64,000 nucleotides of DNA from Nageia nagi (lineage: Eukaryota; Pinophyta). Of this stretch, positions 1 through 10,299 are shown piece by piece (position 1 is the stretch's first letter; each line of letters starts with the position of its first letter). Both the position numbers and the translations under genes were made by a program. A model generated the notes under the pieces. That model was not told where the DNA came from. It did not search any database and was given only the letters and a program-made list of their open reading frames with translations. Location of the stretch: assembly GCA_050084985.1 (NCBI GenBank), contig JBITNC010000001.1, positions 162,378,001-162,442,000 of the forward strand, written 5' to 3'.

Positions 1-109
1 ATTATCAAACAAGAACAATATGCATGTTATCATGATAGATAATTTAAGCTAATGAACTTAGTAGGATATCATCACATGATTACTTTTGCTCCTTTTTTCT
101 TACAATAAT
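1..109. other. Left flank of element A
   Basis: AT-rich sequence with no gene or recognised repeat. Its last five bases (ATAAT, 105-109) are the likely left target-site duplication of element A; the right copy is GTAAT at 51918-51922, one mismatch. Confidence 0.5.
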
Positions 110-1092
110 TGTTAACACCTAGAAGGAAATTTTAATTTAATTAAAATACCCTTTTTAGGTATTTAAAATTATTTATTTAATTTATTAAATAAATGCCTTT
201 ATCGATGTGCACTCTCATCTACCTTTATATTTTACGATAATAGATCGATCAACATCACAATAAGCCCAAGGAGGAACCTTGGCAATCCACCTATTTCTTA
301 TAAAGGTGGAAGGGTGTGCATGATCATAGACATGATATGATCTAACATAATCCTAAATCCTTGATAGGTGGAAATTACTTGTATCATTCTTGATCACTAT
401 TTCTTAACACCACCTATCATTTATGGAATTGTTATACTTTGAGCTTCACATTCTTACCATATTTTACCCATTTATGAGTGATATTATAAGCATCAAAGGT
501 GAGATGATGACATTGAGAAAAGGGTAAGATTAGATTGCAAAGGTTTCCTTCTCATCCAATAGCTCTAGGAGTCTACAATACTCCTCTAACCCTCATGTAG
601 CACTCATCCTTTGTGTAGTTTTCCATTAGTACCAATGGGGCATGTATGCTTGTGTCATAGTAGGTACATAGGTCCTAGCCACTTGGATGTTCTCATATCC
701 TCAGGCCTATAGTATGAAATAGTATTTCAATATACTACCTCCCTTTGTCATAGAGACAAATCTATGAGGATCCCTATACATCATGGCTAGTATGTAGGGG
801 GCCCATGCATACCTCTCCCCATGAAGACATATCCCCTACATTATGTAAAAGAAACATACATTAAAGAACTCATCATTCATCTACTTTCATCTAGATATTA
901 TCTCCATTCAGCATCATAGGTAAAGTACAAGTTTGTATCTTTCATAGATCTAGTTTTGATAGGTCAAGCTCTAATATATCATTTTTATCATTTGTATTAT
1001 TGCTTTCTATTATTTTTTTGGTTAAATTAATTAATTAAATATTTTATAAATAACCTTCAATAGTAATATTTATTATTTTTTTGGTTATAACA
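110..1092 (+). repeat. Element A 5' LTR (983 bp, with a foreign middle segment)
   Basis: Starts TGTTAACACC and ends ATAACA. The first 430 bp and the last 220 bp align with the LTR at 51193-51917. The middle does not: here it is about 325 bp that resembles the antisense PMD region of the same element, while the other LTR has about 100 bp of unrelated sequence. TATAAAGG at 299-306 is kept in both LTRs and is a candidate TATA box. Confidence 0.8.
550..872 (-). repeat. PMD gene fragment inside the A 5' LTR
   Basis: This stretch is a diverged copy of 5998-6325. Shared blocks include CTCATGTAGCACTCATCC and CATCATGGCTAGTATGTA, in the same order and orientation. The internal copy belongs to the minus-strand PMD gene of element A. 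The segment is absent from the right LTR of A. Confidence 0.75.
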
Positions 1093-1112
1093 ATTGGTGA
1101 ACCTAACCCTCT
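1093..1112 (+). other. Possible primer-binding region of A
   Basis: The sequence right after the LTR, ATTGGTGAACCTAACC, is where a gypsy element has its tRNA primer site. I cannot assign a tRNA. Confidence 0.35.
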
Positions 1113-1197
1113 CGATACATTGCTATATTTTTCACTAGTTGCACCAAAACCCTATGGTTTTGTATAGGACTAATGTCAATTTCTAAGTGTGATAGAA

Positions 1198-3080
1198 ATG
1201 GATACACCCATTGCTTTAACTCAAGAAAACCTTGAATATCCTCTTATACAACCAAAAAAGACTAGGATACATAAGAACTACATGAATGTACCAATAAGGC
1301 ATAGTGAAAGAATATAGAAACTTCAACTACATGATTAATATGATAGTGCTTTGAAAGATTGTATTCAATCAACTAAGGAAGATGCAAAAATAAATCTATC
1401 AAAATTTGATGAACCACCACCCAATGCATTAGAGATACTTACCAAGATATTATCCACTCCTCATAGTATAAAATTATTAGCCACAAAATAATATCTTCCT
1501 CTCCTTGTCTAAAGCTTACTAGAAGTTGATACTAAAGTAAAACATCTCCTATGGTCTACTTTAGATATCAATCCCAAATATGCTAAACAAAGGTAAATAA
1601 TCCAACATAATCAAAATGATATGAATTTAACCCATTTTTGAAAAACCTACAAGTACTTGGATCCTTTGCAAGTTGATACATTACAAAACATCATCCCCTA
1701 ACCTTATGCTCAAAACCAAATGCATGAAATCCAACTAGATCCCAGTGCTACCTAACTAAAATCTCATCCAAATCATTCTAAATCCTTAGGATCCTAAAAT
1801 AGGTTTTGTAATATAATGTATTTTTCCTATCTATGATGAATATTAGGAAGATAACATCAATGAATAAGAACTAATCGATATCATAAAACATGAAGTGATT
1901 AATAGATCAACTATCCCTATTAGTTGGATGGATGAACAAGATCTTGTAATAGAATTTAGATTGAGAAGGATATCTGAATGATCAAATGCATAATATGCTA
2001 TATTATGGAAATAATTGAACTTCCTAAAGTTCAATATAGACTTCATAACAACTTCAACTAAATGCAAAATGGATATGGTCAAAACATTGATAAAAAATGT
2101 GGAATACAAAAAGATTCATTATTTTGGATTATTTGTTGGATTAGCTAAGGATAAAAACAAAGATACTAGTGGAACATCACAATCAAAAGATCTAGATGAT
2201 GCACTCCAACAACTATTACTATTAAATAAGAAAAAGGATTCCATCAAGGCTTTCATCAATAAGTTTACACCCATGATTTCATGAGGTACTAAGAACCCAT
2301 TTTATCATCACATCCACTTAAAAAGGTATGAAAAATAAGTAATATTTACTATGTTTGATGGTCATTCTAATCCTAGAATATATTTACAAAGATATCATTT
2401 AGAAGCTATCTCATTTGAAAATGATAATTATTTGTTGGCTAAATTGTTCCCTTTAAGTTTAAAATCTAAATCATTTCTATGGTTTACTAGTTTGCCTAAT
2501 GAAAGTATTACATGTTTTCATAATATTATTAAACCATTATTGGATCATTACAAGTTATTTATGATCCAAGAGCCATATCCCTTAGACATTTATATCCTAA
2601 AATAAAAACAAAGTTAGATTATTAGTGAATGGTCCAACTTAGCTAATCAAGTTCAAATTCCCACCAAAGAAAAGAGGTATGTCTATTTTTACACCTTATT
2701 ACCATCCTATACACATGATTTCTCATATTTTCAAGACTACCCTTATGACAAGTTAATAGATGAGATGATTAGCAAAGAAGCCCATCATAAAGCATTTAAT
2801 TAACCTTTAGCCTAGATGAACAAAACTTCAATCCTCAAACCTATGTTTCCTGAAAAACCTAGAAAAATACAACACTAAACTGAACCTGAAGTGAACATGA
2901 TTGTTAGGATTAGAAATGGTGACATCAAAGTATAGGAATCTAAGAAGCATAGAAAATATACTAAATTCCATGAAGATATTAGTGAATTATTGGATGCTCT
3001 AGTTTCCATTAACCTACTAAAGCCTCTAGGATATCAAGCACACCTCTTTTGTAATTTCCATAGGAAAGTAGGTTAATGAG
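1198..3080 (+). pseudogene. gag: Element A gag, decayed
   Basis: Gag forms the particle that packages retrotransposon RNA. A start codon at 1198 opens a reading frame beginning MDTPIALTQENLEYPL. Broken pieces follow at 2015-2284 and 2351-2605. The second piece holds the typical plant gag core: FDGHSNPRIYLQRY, then a hydrophobic helix region with LWFTSLP, then LLDHYK. Further gag-like coding continues to about 2800 (LANQVQIPTKEKRY), with another segment near 2990-3080. There are many stops and frame changes. No zinc knuckle is visible. The family is Ty3/gypsy gag from the core pattern; the lineage is not resolved. The following 1.3 kb shows no protease or RT. Confidence 0.7.
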
Positions 3081-3089
3081 GGTAAGTTT

Positions 3090-4447
3090 AAATTTGATTA
3101 TGAACTTTTAGTTGAAGTTTTGTAGCAACATAAGACTAAGGTAGTGTAGAAGAACATGCTACGGGATAGACCTGTACATCCACAAAACCAATGGTTGAAG
3201 ATTTTTAATAATACATTCCCTTAATTCAAGAAGCAAGAGCTTGATGATGTGGAAAGTAATTAAATACCAATACTATAAGTATCCCTCAACCATAGCCCCA
3301 ACCATTAGTTCTAGGTATGATATGTAATGTTGATGGTGTTTGGATTATTTTGTGATTTATCTTTTGTTTCATATTTCCTTTTTCATAGTATTATCAAATT
3401 CCTTATTCTTTTGTTCAAAACTTATTTTCTTATCTTCCTCATATTTTGGTGATGATGTTGGATTCTATCATCGTCGCTAAGTTTTTGGTGTTAAATGGAT
3501 AAAAAATTCTTTAGAATATTTTCCATATTTCTATCTTTCTATCAAAAAGTTGTACTTATTTATTAAAATTGTTTATTTCCTAGAACACTCTTAATGAGCT
3601 ATATAAATAGAAATCCCAAGTCATGGATCCCTTTTTTTTGTTCACTCCTTTCATTTTGAGTTACTTTTTCTCTAAAATAGGTTAAATGCTTATCTTTTAT
3701 TTCTTTTTCCTTCATTTTTTCCTCTTATATCTCAGTAGTGTTGTTGGAATCCAACATCGCTGATGCGTTATGGGCATGTAACTTAAGACTATTTTCATGT
3801 GTGTATTGTGTTCATCATTTGAATGAATTAATATTTTAAGTTATGTGTGACACATATTCTTAACATATTTATGATTTATAGTCAATTAAATGGCTTATTT
3901 TGTTGATCTTAAAGTAAATCAAGATAAATCCATATATCTAAAGCACATACAATATGAATATATAAAAAAATTGAATATATATATGTCCAAAAAGTACATG
4001 GTATGCAAGTACAACTAGTTTTTGCCATGGTAACTCTAACCAATAGATGGGTCTTGGATCAAGCTGCATCTCCTGAACCTATACCTAGTTGTACTAGCTG
4101 ACATTGATGCTATTGTATTACCCATATGGATGAGCTGATTATCCTTCTACATGATCATATCTTGGAGCCTCTTCATCTCTTACTAGTGTATAATATGGGG
4201 TAGAGATTGCAATATATCTATTTAACCATGTAGAGAAACTATATGCTCAACCTTGAACATCAATCTTTCCTATAGGCTAGAAAATTATGATTGCAATGCT
4301 ACTACCTATTGGTATGGCCCTATGTCAAAATAAAGAGGCATATAGTTGTTAGTTTCCTTTTCCATCAAGGTGGGCTATGACTCTATTTAGCTTTTAAGGT
4401 TTCATTGGTGTAACTAAGATGTCAATCAAGGGGGGAGTAGCTCCTAA
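3090..4447. other. Element A interior without a recognised gene
   Basis: No coding region could be recognised on the + strand. On the minus strand the stretch lies downstream of the PMD gene and may be its decayed C-terminal tail, broken by the CACTA-like insertion. TGTTGGATTC and TGTTGGAATC recur near 3450 and 3740 without clear meaning. Confidence 0.4.
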
Positions 4448-4450
4448 GAC

Positions 4451-5518
4451 CACTACTACATTTTATCAATTTTGCATCACACCATGCATCAATCCATAGT
4501 ATTATTTTTAAAAAAAAATTACATAAATCATGATGCATCAATTGATGCTAAGGTTACTATCAAACAAAGCATCATTTGTAATGTCAAGTATAGAGTCATG
4601 TATCAAGTTATTAACATCAAATCATTTGTTCTATACATGATGTATAAAGTGTTATGTATAGCATCAAAATTATAGGAATGAGGGTTTACATCTTGTCAAA
4701 AAATTCATCTATCTTCTCTACACTTCCATATTTTGCATATATGTATAATAGGGTACTCACAACCATAAGATTCAATAAAATATTTATTTTAAAGAGTCTT
4801 TGATGTATGTATAAACCCTTTTTAAAATTTCTTAGTTTACTACATGCTTTAATAATGCTAGTAAAGGTGAATTCATTTAGTTGGACTACTGCTATTATTT
4901 ATTGCATTTGGTAAAATAAATTTAATGCTTGTTGAGGAAAGTTGTATCTTTGGTAACTTGAAATTATCATATTCCATGAGCATATAGTCAAAAGCTTCAT
5001 GGGCATCCACCAAAATTTGAGGGCCTCCTCTACCAAACTTGGTTGGTGGAAGCATGCAATGCATATTTTTCTTACCATAAAATGTATATACACACTACTA
5101 TCTACATTCTCCAACTTTTCTTCATCTCTTGTAGACCTATATCACTAAAAATGCAAACTTATATCCCTAAAAATGCAAACTTATATCCCTAAAAATACCC
5201 TTATAAAGGGCAAGCTCCTTCATTTGCTCATCAATGGTATCATACCCACCATTAAAACTCCACAATCAATCAAGGGAATGCATCAATGGTCGATAGTAGA
5301 TCATGCCATGATTTGTGCTTTTTTTTATTTCATGTATCACTTGATACATTGCTTGATGCACTAAAATGTGTCAAACAATACATCAAGTAATGCATCAAAA
5401 AAATGATTTTATCTAGATTTACATAGACATATGAAATAGTGATGCATCTTGCATCATGACATAAAATTATGATTTTATGACATATGGTATGATACAAAAT
5501 CACTAAAATGTAGTACTC
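4451..5518. mobile_element. CACTA-like non-autonomous DNA transposon, 1.07 kb
   Basis: The left end reads CACTACTACATTTTATCA. The right end, reverse-complemented, is a close imperfect match over about 60 bp (shared TACTACATTTT, then ATTTTG-ATCA). The flanking triplets GAC and GAT would be a 3-bp target duplication with one change. Both subterminal 200-bp zones are packed with direct and inverted copies of TGATGCA/TGCATCA, the layout known for En/Spm (CACTA) elements. A perfect 14-nt palindrome lies at 4535-4548, and a 20-nt near-perfect inverted repeat at 5341-5360 and 5379-5398. No transposase is present. Two bases at the right tip disagree with a perfect CACTA end, so a MITE or foldback element is the alternative. 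Confidence 0.6.
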
Positions 5519-6390
5519 GATAGATGGCCTGGATGGATCCACCATCCAAGATGATGGTGATAGATCATCAATATCCATAGGCTCCTCCATGTCCATGAAC
5601 TCCTCTACCATTAGTTCCTCCTCCTTTTCCTCCTCCTCCTCTCCTTCATTATTGAGGCTTAGTAGAATAGGCCTCACTATGTCCCACCATTGTCGATACT
5701 CTAGAGTGTGTTGATGATAGGGGTAGGTACTCTAGGGGCATGATCCTTAGGAATCTTCCATTGCCAACACCCTTGGGGGGATGGACTGATATCTATAGTA
5801 GTAGGCCATAATTGGCCACACCCTAGGCACTAGCACATCTTGACTTATATCAAACTATCAAAGAACCTTATTAGGCTAATAGAACTCTATCACCTAATGA
5901 TGACCTTGGATATGGTAAGGGGTCATGCTCCATAATAACTCATAGTTCATATCCTTCCACACTAATAGGTCAAAGTAAGGGTCCCAAGTGATATCATCCT
6001 CATCCAATAGGTCTAAGAGTCTATGACACTACTCCACCCCTCATGTAGCACTCATCCTTTGTATAATATTCCATTAGTACAGATCGGGCATGTTTTCCCA
6101 TGTCATATAAGGTAAGTAAGTCCTAGTCACTTAAATGTTCTCATATTCTCAAGCCTTTAGTATGAAAGAGTATGTCATTATCCTACCTCCCTTCCTCATA
6201 GACACAAAGCTATGAATATGCCTATACATCATGGCTAGTATGTAAGGTGCCTATGCATACCTCTCCTAGTGAAGGCATATCCTTAGCACTATGGGAATAA
6301 AACCTGCATAAAAGAACTCATGGTTCTTATCACTACACAATATAGTGTTGATATGAATGACCACATAAAGTCTAAACCAATAGACTATGT
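5519..6390 (-). pseudogene. Element A antisense PMD gene, middle and C-terminal part
   Basis: Reading the minus strand from 6390 down gives broken but recognisable plant mobile domain (aminotransferase-like, MAIN/MAIL family) sequence. MMYRHIHSFVSM and TRTYLPY come first. Then comes a W-x-PY block (DDITWDPYFDLLVW), then PYHIQGHH followed by PNKVL. The frame ends in a Glu-rich acidic tail near 5590-5640 (EEEEEKEEELMVEEF). The N-terminal part is at 28671-29040; element B split the gene by inserting at 6391-6395. Host PMD proteins are nuclear factors linked to gene silencing and genome stability, and PMD genes are known to be carried by plant transposons. It runs against the gag of element A and has many stops. 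Confidence 0.65.
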
Positions 6391-6395
6391 CTATG
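6391..6395. repeat. Left target-site duplication of B (CTATG)
   Basis: CTATG directly before the B LTR; the second copy is at 28666-28670 directly after the other LTR. Confidence 0.85.
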
Positions 6396-7234
6396 TGTTA
6401 CAGTGAAAATAGAGCTGGAATGTAGAATAACATCAAATACAATTATTCTTAGATTTTCACTGAACCTCAAATTATGTAAAATAGGTAGAAATGTTGTAAT
6501 TATAAATTGATATTGATTTTCAGCTCAAACTACAATTTTCCCTTGGAAGGGACTTTTACAAATGCCATTTGCCAAAATGAGGGTATTAGATCTTCAATAT
6601 TTTTTTATTTGCTTGCTTCTCTCCTTGATATGGACAACTTATAAATCCTACACACATGCAAAAGACAATAACATCAAAGCATCTATGTATGACATGTATT
6701 AAATTGAAACTAGCATAAAACAATAAAAGGTATGAGCTCACAAGATTTTGGCAACATTACCCTACTTCAAAGAATGGGTCCCTATTGCTTTGTTTTGGCT
6801 TGTATTTATAGATTTTGGGTGAGATTTTCCAAGGCTGGTAAGGGGAAGTGAAAAGCCACCGTAGGTCGTAATTGACCCCCTCTATCCACATCATCTTTGA
6901 AGAATGAGACATTACAAATTCTTTTATCATTTTTGGTTTATGTTCAGCTATGATAGAGTCACCAGTGATTACTAGGCGGATGTCGACGATCATCCTAAAA
7001 TGCCAGTGATTATTTTGGGTCGCTGGTGATTGGTTTTCAATTTTTATAACAATATTAAAGTGACCACCAAATAGCCAATTTTTACTAAAAAAGGGTCATG
7101 TGACCACTCATTTTGCATGTACTTGATGAGAACTATCCAATAATATGTTTTTTAAACCTATTTTATATTGTCTCAAAGAGTTATGATTATTTCAATGTTT
7201 ACTAGTTAAAAAGGGACATTTTTAGGTGTCTACA
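6396..7234 (-). repeat. Element B 3' LTR (839 bp)
   Basis: On the + strand it runs from TGTTACAGTG to GTGTCTACA, so in element sense it starts TG and ends CA. It matches 27827-28665 at about 95-96%. The likely TATA box in element sense is CTATAAATAC (complement at 6802-6811). It holds copies of the TCACC(G/A)GTGATT motif near 6959-7035. Confidence 0.95.
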
Positions 7235-7249
7235 TTTTGCCCCTTTTTG
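7235..7249 (-). other. Element B polypurine tract
   Basis: In element sense the sequence is CAAAAAGGGGCAAAA, directly before the TG of the 3' LTR. This is the expected plus-strand primer site. Confidence 0.85.
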
Positions 7250-8285
7250 AATTATCAATCAAAAATGTGGTTGATGATTTCAAAAATATAGAATGAGAAG
7301 CTTTGTTTCTTGATTTTTTGTTATTGCTTTTTTATGATATAAGTTTTGACTCAATTTCTTAGATGAATCAAAATTTTGATTTATCAAATTATGATAAAAT
7401 GTGTTTTCTTTTAACATTTGATGTAGTTTTGAAAACAAATTTGAATATACTTCAGAAGTGACTATTTTCGGTATGACGATGTGTTGAGCTCGTGTGAAAG
7501 TTGCATGACATTTCTATTATGTCATTTTGCATGTCTAAGCACACATGTACCATATAAGTTTTCTTTAGTATATTAGTTTGATGGTGTTGTCCTTTGTCCC
7601 GACAATGGGGTTTCAAGATGATCTCCTGTAACAATGATACATCACATTTTATCATTTTTTGATTTTCTTGACCAATTTAAGGTTATTTTGAGAAATTTTT
7701 AATATTCTCATGGCTATTCCCAAATGCGACATTTTACTTACAATCATCAATGTTTAGTTACATTCACCGATATCCGTCCTCCAGTCACCAACATTTCTCC
7801 ATTGGATGTAAGTAAAATGAAAAAGTTTTAACTTTTTCTTATTCATTTCTTTTTCAGCTGTCACTTTCATTATCTACCAGAACCAGTTTCTATTGCAATT
7901 TTGTTGATTTCCAACCATTGATATTCATTACAATCATCATGCCTCCATGTAGACGCTCCATTGGATGCTCTCGACCTATCCAGGAAGAGGTAGGGTTTTG
8001 AAATAATTTTATTTTTTATTTTTTATTTATAATTTGTAATTTAACCATTTAATTTCAAAATTGAAACCACGAATGACATTTAGAAGTTATTTTGATTATT
8101 TCTATCAGATAAAATTTGTAGATTAGGCTTTTATTTCTATTTTTTGTAAAAAAATTTATAATTCAACTGCAGTCACCAATTTAGGCCGAATGGATGATAG
8201 AATCGTTAGCATTTGGAATGCGAACACCAGTGACTGAGTGTTACAAATTAGAAACATCGATGTTTTAGTATGAAACACCATTTTT
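7250..8285. other. Element B stretch upstream of the antisense PMD gene
   Basis: No firm gene. A short frame from an ATG at about 7939 (MPPCRRSIGCSRPIQEE) could be a lost first exon of the PMD gene, but its link is unproven. The ~20-nt CACCGGTG-like motif recurs near 7735-7800 and 8170-8270. Confidence 0.4.
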
Positions 8286-8289
8286 TTTA

Positions 8290-10290
8290 GCTGAACTTTT
8301 TAACATTACATAGGTTTGAGACATCTTTGAGCCTTGAGGTAGATATCCCTCGATTCTACAGGAAGGTAGAGATTTTCTAGGTCCAACTGATCATACTTTT
8401 TTCAAGTCAATTGGTTTTGGAGTGGGACCATACATGGGTCACATTCATTGGGAGTATCCTTTATTAGCTACATTATTAGACAGATGAGACACAGTGACAT
8501 GTACTTTTCATCTTCTGATAGGGGAGATGACTATCACAGTGGAGGATATACATAGATTGTATAGACTCCCCATTCATGGATAGAGGATTTTGCCTGTGGT
8601 GGATAGAATAGGAGCTTTACCCGCTATTTCTTATTTATATGGGGCCGCTTAGGTTGATACTATTGTTTCTAAGATTATCTCAGGTGGCATCCGATACTAC
8701 CAATATTGGATGGAGGATCATTAGGGGGTGATTTATTTTTCATACTTGATGGGTTTAGTACAGTGTTATGCTCTCCCCGATACTGGCAATGGGAGGTTTC
8801 CATGGTCATTATTGCCCATTATTGCAGATATGATATAGCATGGTATAGTGTATGCTTGGGCACCTACACTATTAGCTCAGATTTACAAAGAGCTATTCTT
8901 TTATTCTTAGGGGCATAGGGCCTCTTTATCCATTACTATCACCTTACAAGCGTGGGCTTATGAGCATATTGCTATGGCTCATCCTCCAGGATTACCGATG
9001 CCTGGGTTTGGTAGCCACTTGGATTACGAGGCTGGCATAGTTAGATGGTGTGATGATTTTTATATTCACCCATTAGATGGAGTTTGTCGAGATGTGAGTT
9101 ATTATCACCACATGATTAGTCACTTGATTCCAGATCAAGTGAGATTTAGACCTTACCATTTGTATCCCATCTGGGGAGAGCTTGCAGCTAAGCTTATTGG
9201 TATTTGATAGCCACGTGTTTTGAGTGGTCATCGAGTAGATTTTTTGGAGTATTTTCATTTTGAGAGGGTGCATCATCAGTTTGGCTTAGTTCAGGAAGTG
9301 CCTACACCATCAATGCCATATTAGCATGAGGGCATTATCTTAGTAGATGGTATACAGCAGTTGGTTTATGCAGAGCCTGATCCTACTCAGGAGGAGGGAT
9401 CATTGGAGGGTGACATCGAGGAGGATGACATCGAGGTGTCTGAGGCATTTAGGGCTTGGTGGGAGGAGGAAGATGATGGCCTAGAGGGTGGATTGGAGGG
9501 TCAATGTATTCATCAGCACATCAATGTTATTGAGGAGTTAGGTGCGATAGCAAGAGAGGGAGAGGTAGGTGAGGAGCCTACAGGAGCAAAGGCTGTGGGA
9601 GAGGAGGCTATCAGTGAGGAGGTCATGGTAGATGCTCCTGAGGAGTTAGCACCTGAGGAGGAGGCTATGGGTGTGAGTGAGGAGGGAGCTACCCCAGAGG
9701 TTACATGCAGAGTCAAGGAGGCTCCTACTACATAGGTTCCTAACATTGATACTTTGCTAGGAGATATTTATGAGCTAAGATACTAGTTAGCACAAGCCAA
9801 CTTGTGCATGTACAGGTATAGGGTTGAGTGAGATAGATATAGATAGGAGAGAGATGAGGCTCATTCTTCTTTACAAGGAGCTTAGGCTCATCAGTTAGGA
9901 GCATCATCTACTTCTGGGAGTGGTTATTTAGTTTTCATTCATGGCATTTGTTAGCAACAAGATTTTTATAGTGGTTTGGTATAGACATGGCTGATAGGTG
10001 TTCCAACTTTTACTCTTAGGGCTCACTATCCTATACCTCCAGCTAGTTATATGCTTATAAATATCTCAACATATCAGATAGGTAGCAGCGCATAAGGCAC
10101 AATTGGATCTCCAGGTAGGACTTAGAGGTCATAAGGTTTTCCTAGTAGGAGTGGTACACCCTGGGCATCTCCCTTAGGTGTTGTTGGTTCATCCGAGTTA
10201 TGGGGAGCTCAACATTCGGGTAGTCCTACAAGATCCATAGGCACTACTCCTCCAGGTCAGGGTACCGAAGAGACTAGTAGACGATAGAGG
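8290..10290 (+). pseudogene. Element B antisense PMD gene
   Basis: The + strand, opposite to pol, encodes a plant mobile domain protein. From about 8390: a GPYMGHIHW segment, then CTFHLLIGEMTITVEDIHRL with the hallmark T-F-H-L and E-M-T-x-T-x-x-D. From 8700: YQYWMED and a Trp/Pro-rich middle. A long open piece (8974-9207) contains FRPYHLYPIWGELAAKLIGI. Next come RVHHQFGLVQEVPTP and an acidic Glu/Gly-rich tail at 9361-9735 (EEDDIEVSEAF, EEEDDG). A Ser/Gly/Pro-rich tail follows to about 10290. Several stops and frame shifts break the N-terminal half. The gene lies between integrase and the 3' LTR, where antisense ORFs occur in Tat elements. Its role for the element is unknown. Confidence 0.8.
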
Positions 10291-10299
10291 TGATCGAGT

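Noticed and set aside
5330-5677. 115-codon minus-strand frame with a Glu-rich start as a separate gene
   Set aside because: Its acidic part is the tail of the PMD gene of A and the rest runs into the CACTA-like element.
7939-8312. Possible intron in the antisense PMD gene of B (short first exon ending GAAGAG/GTAGGG, acceptor near ACATAG at 8312)
   Set aside because: The frame after the acceptor runs into stops and does not join cleanly to the PMD frame, so the splice model is unsupported.
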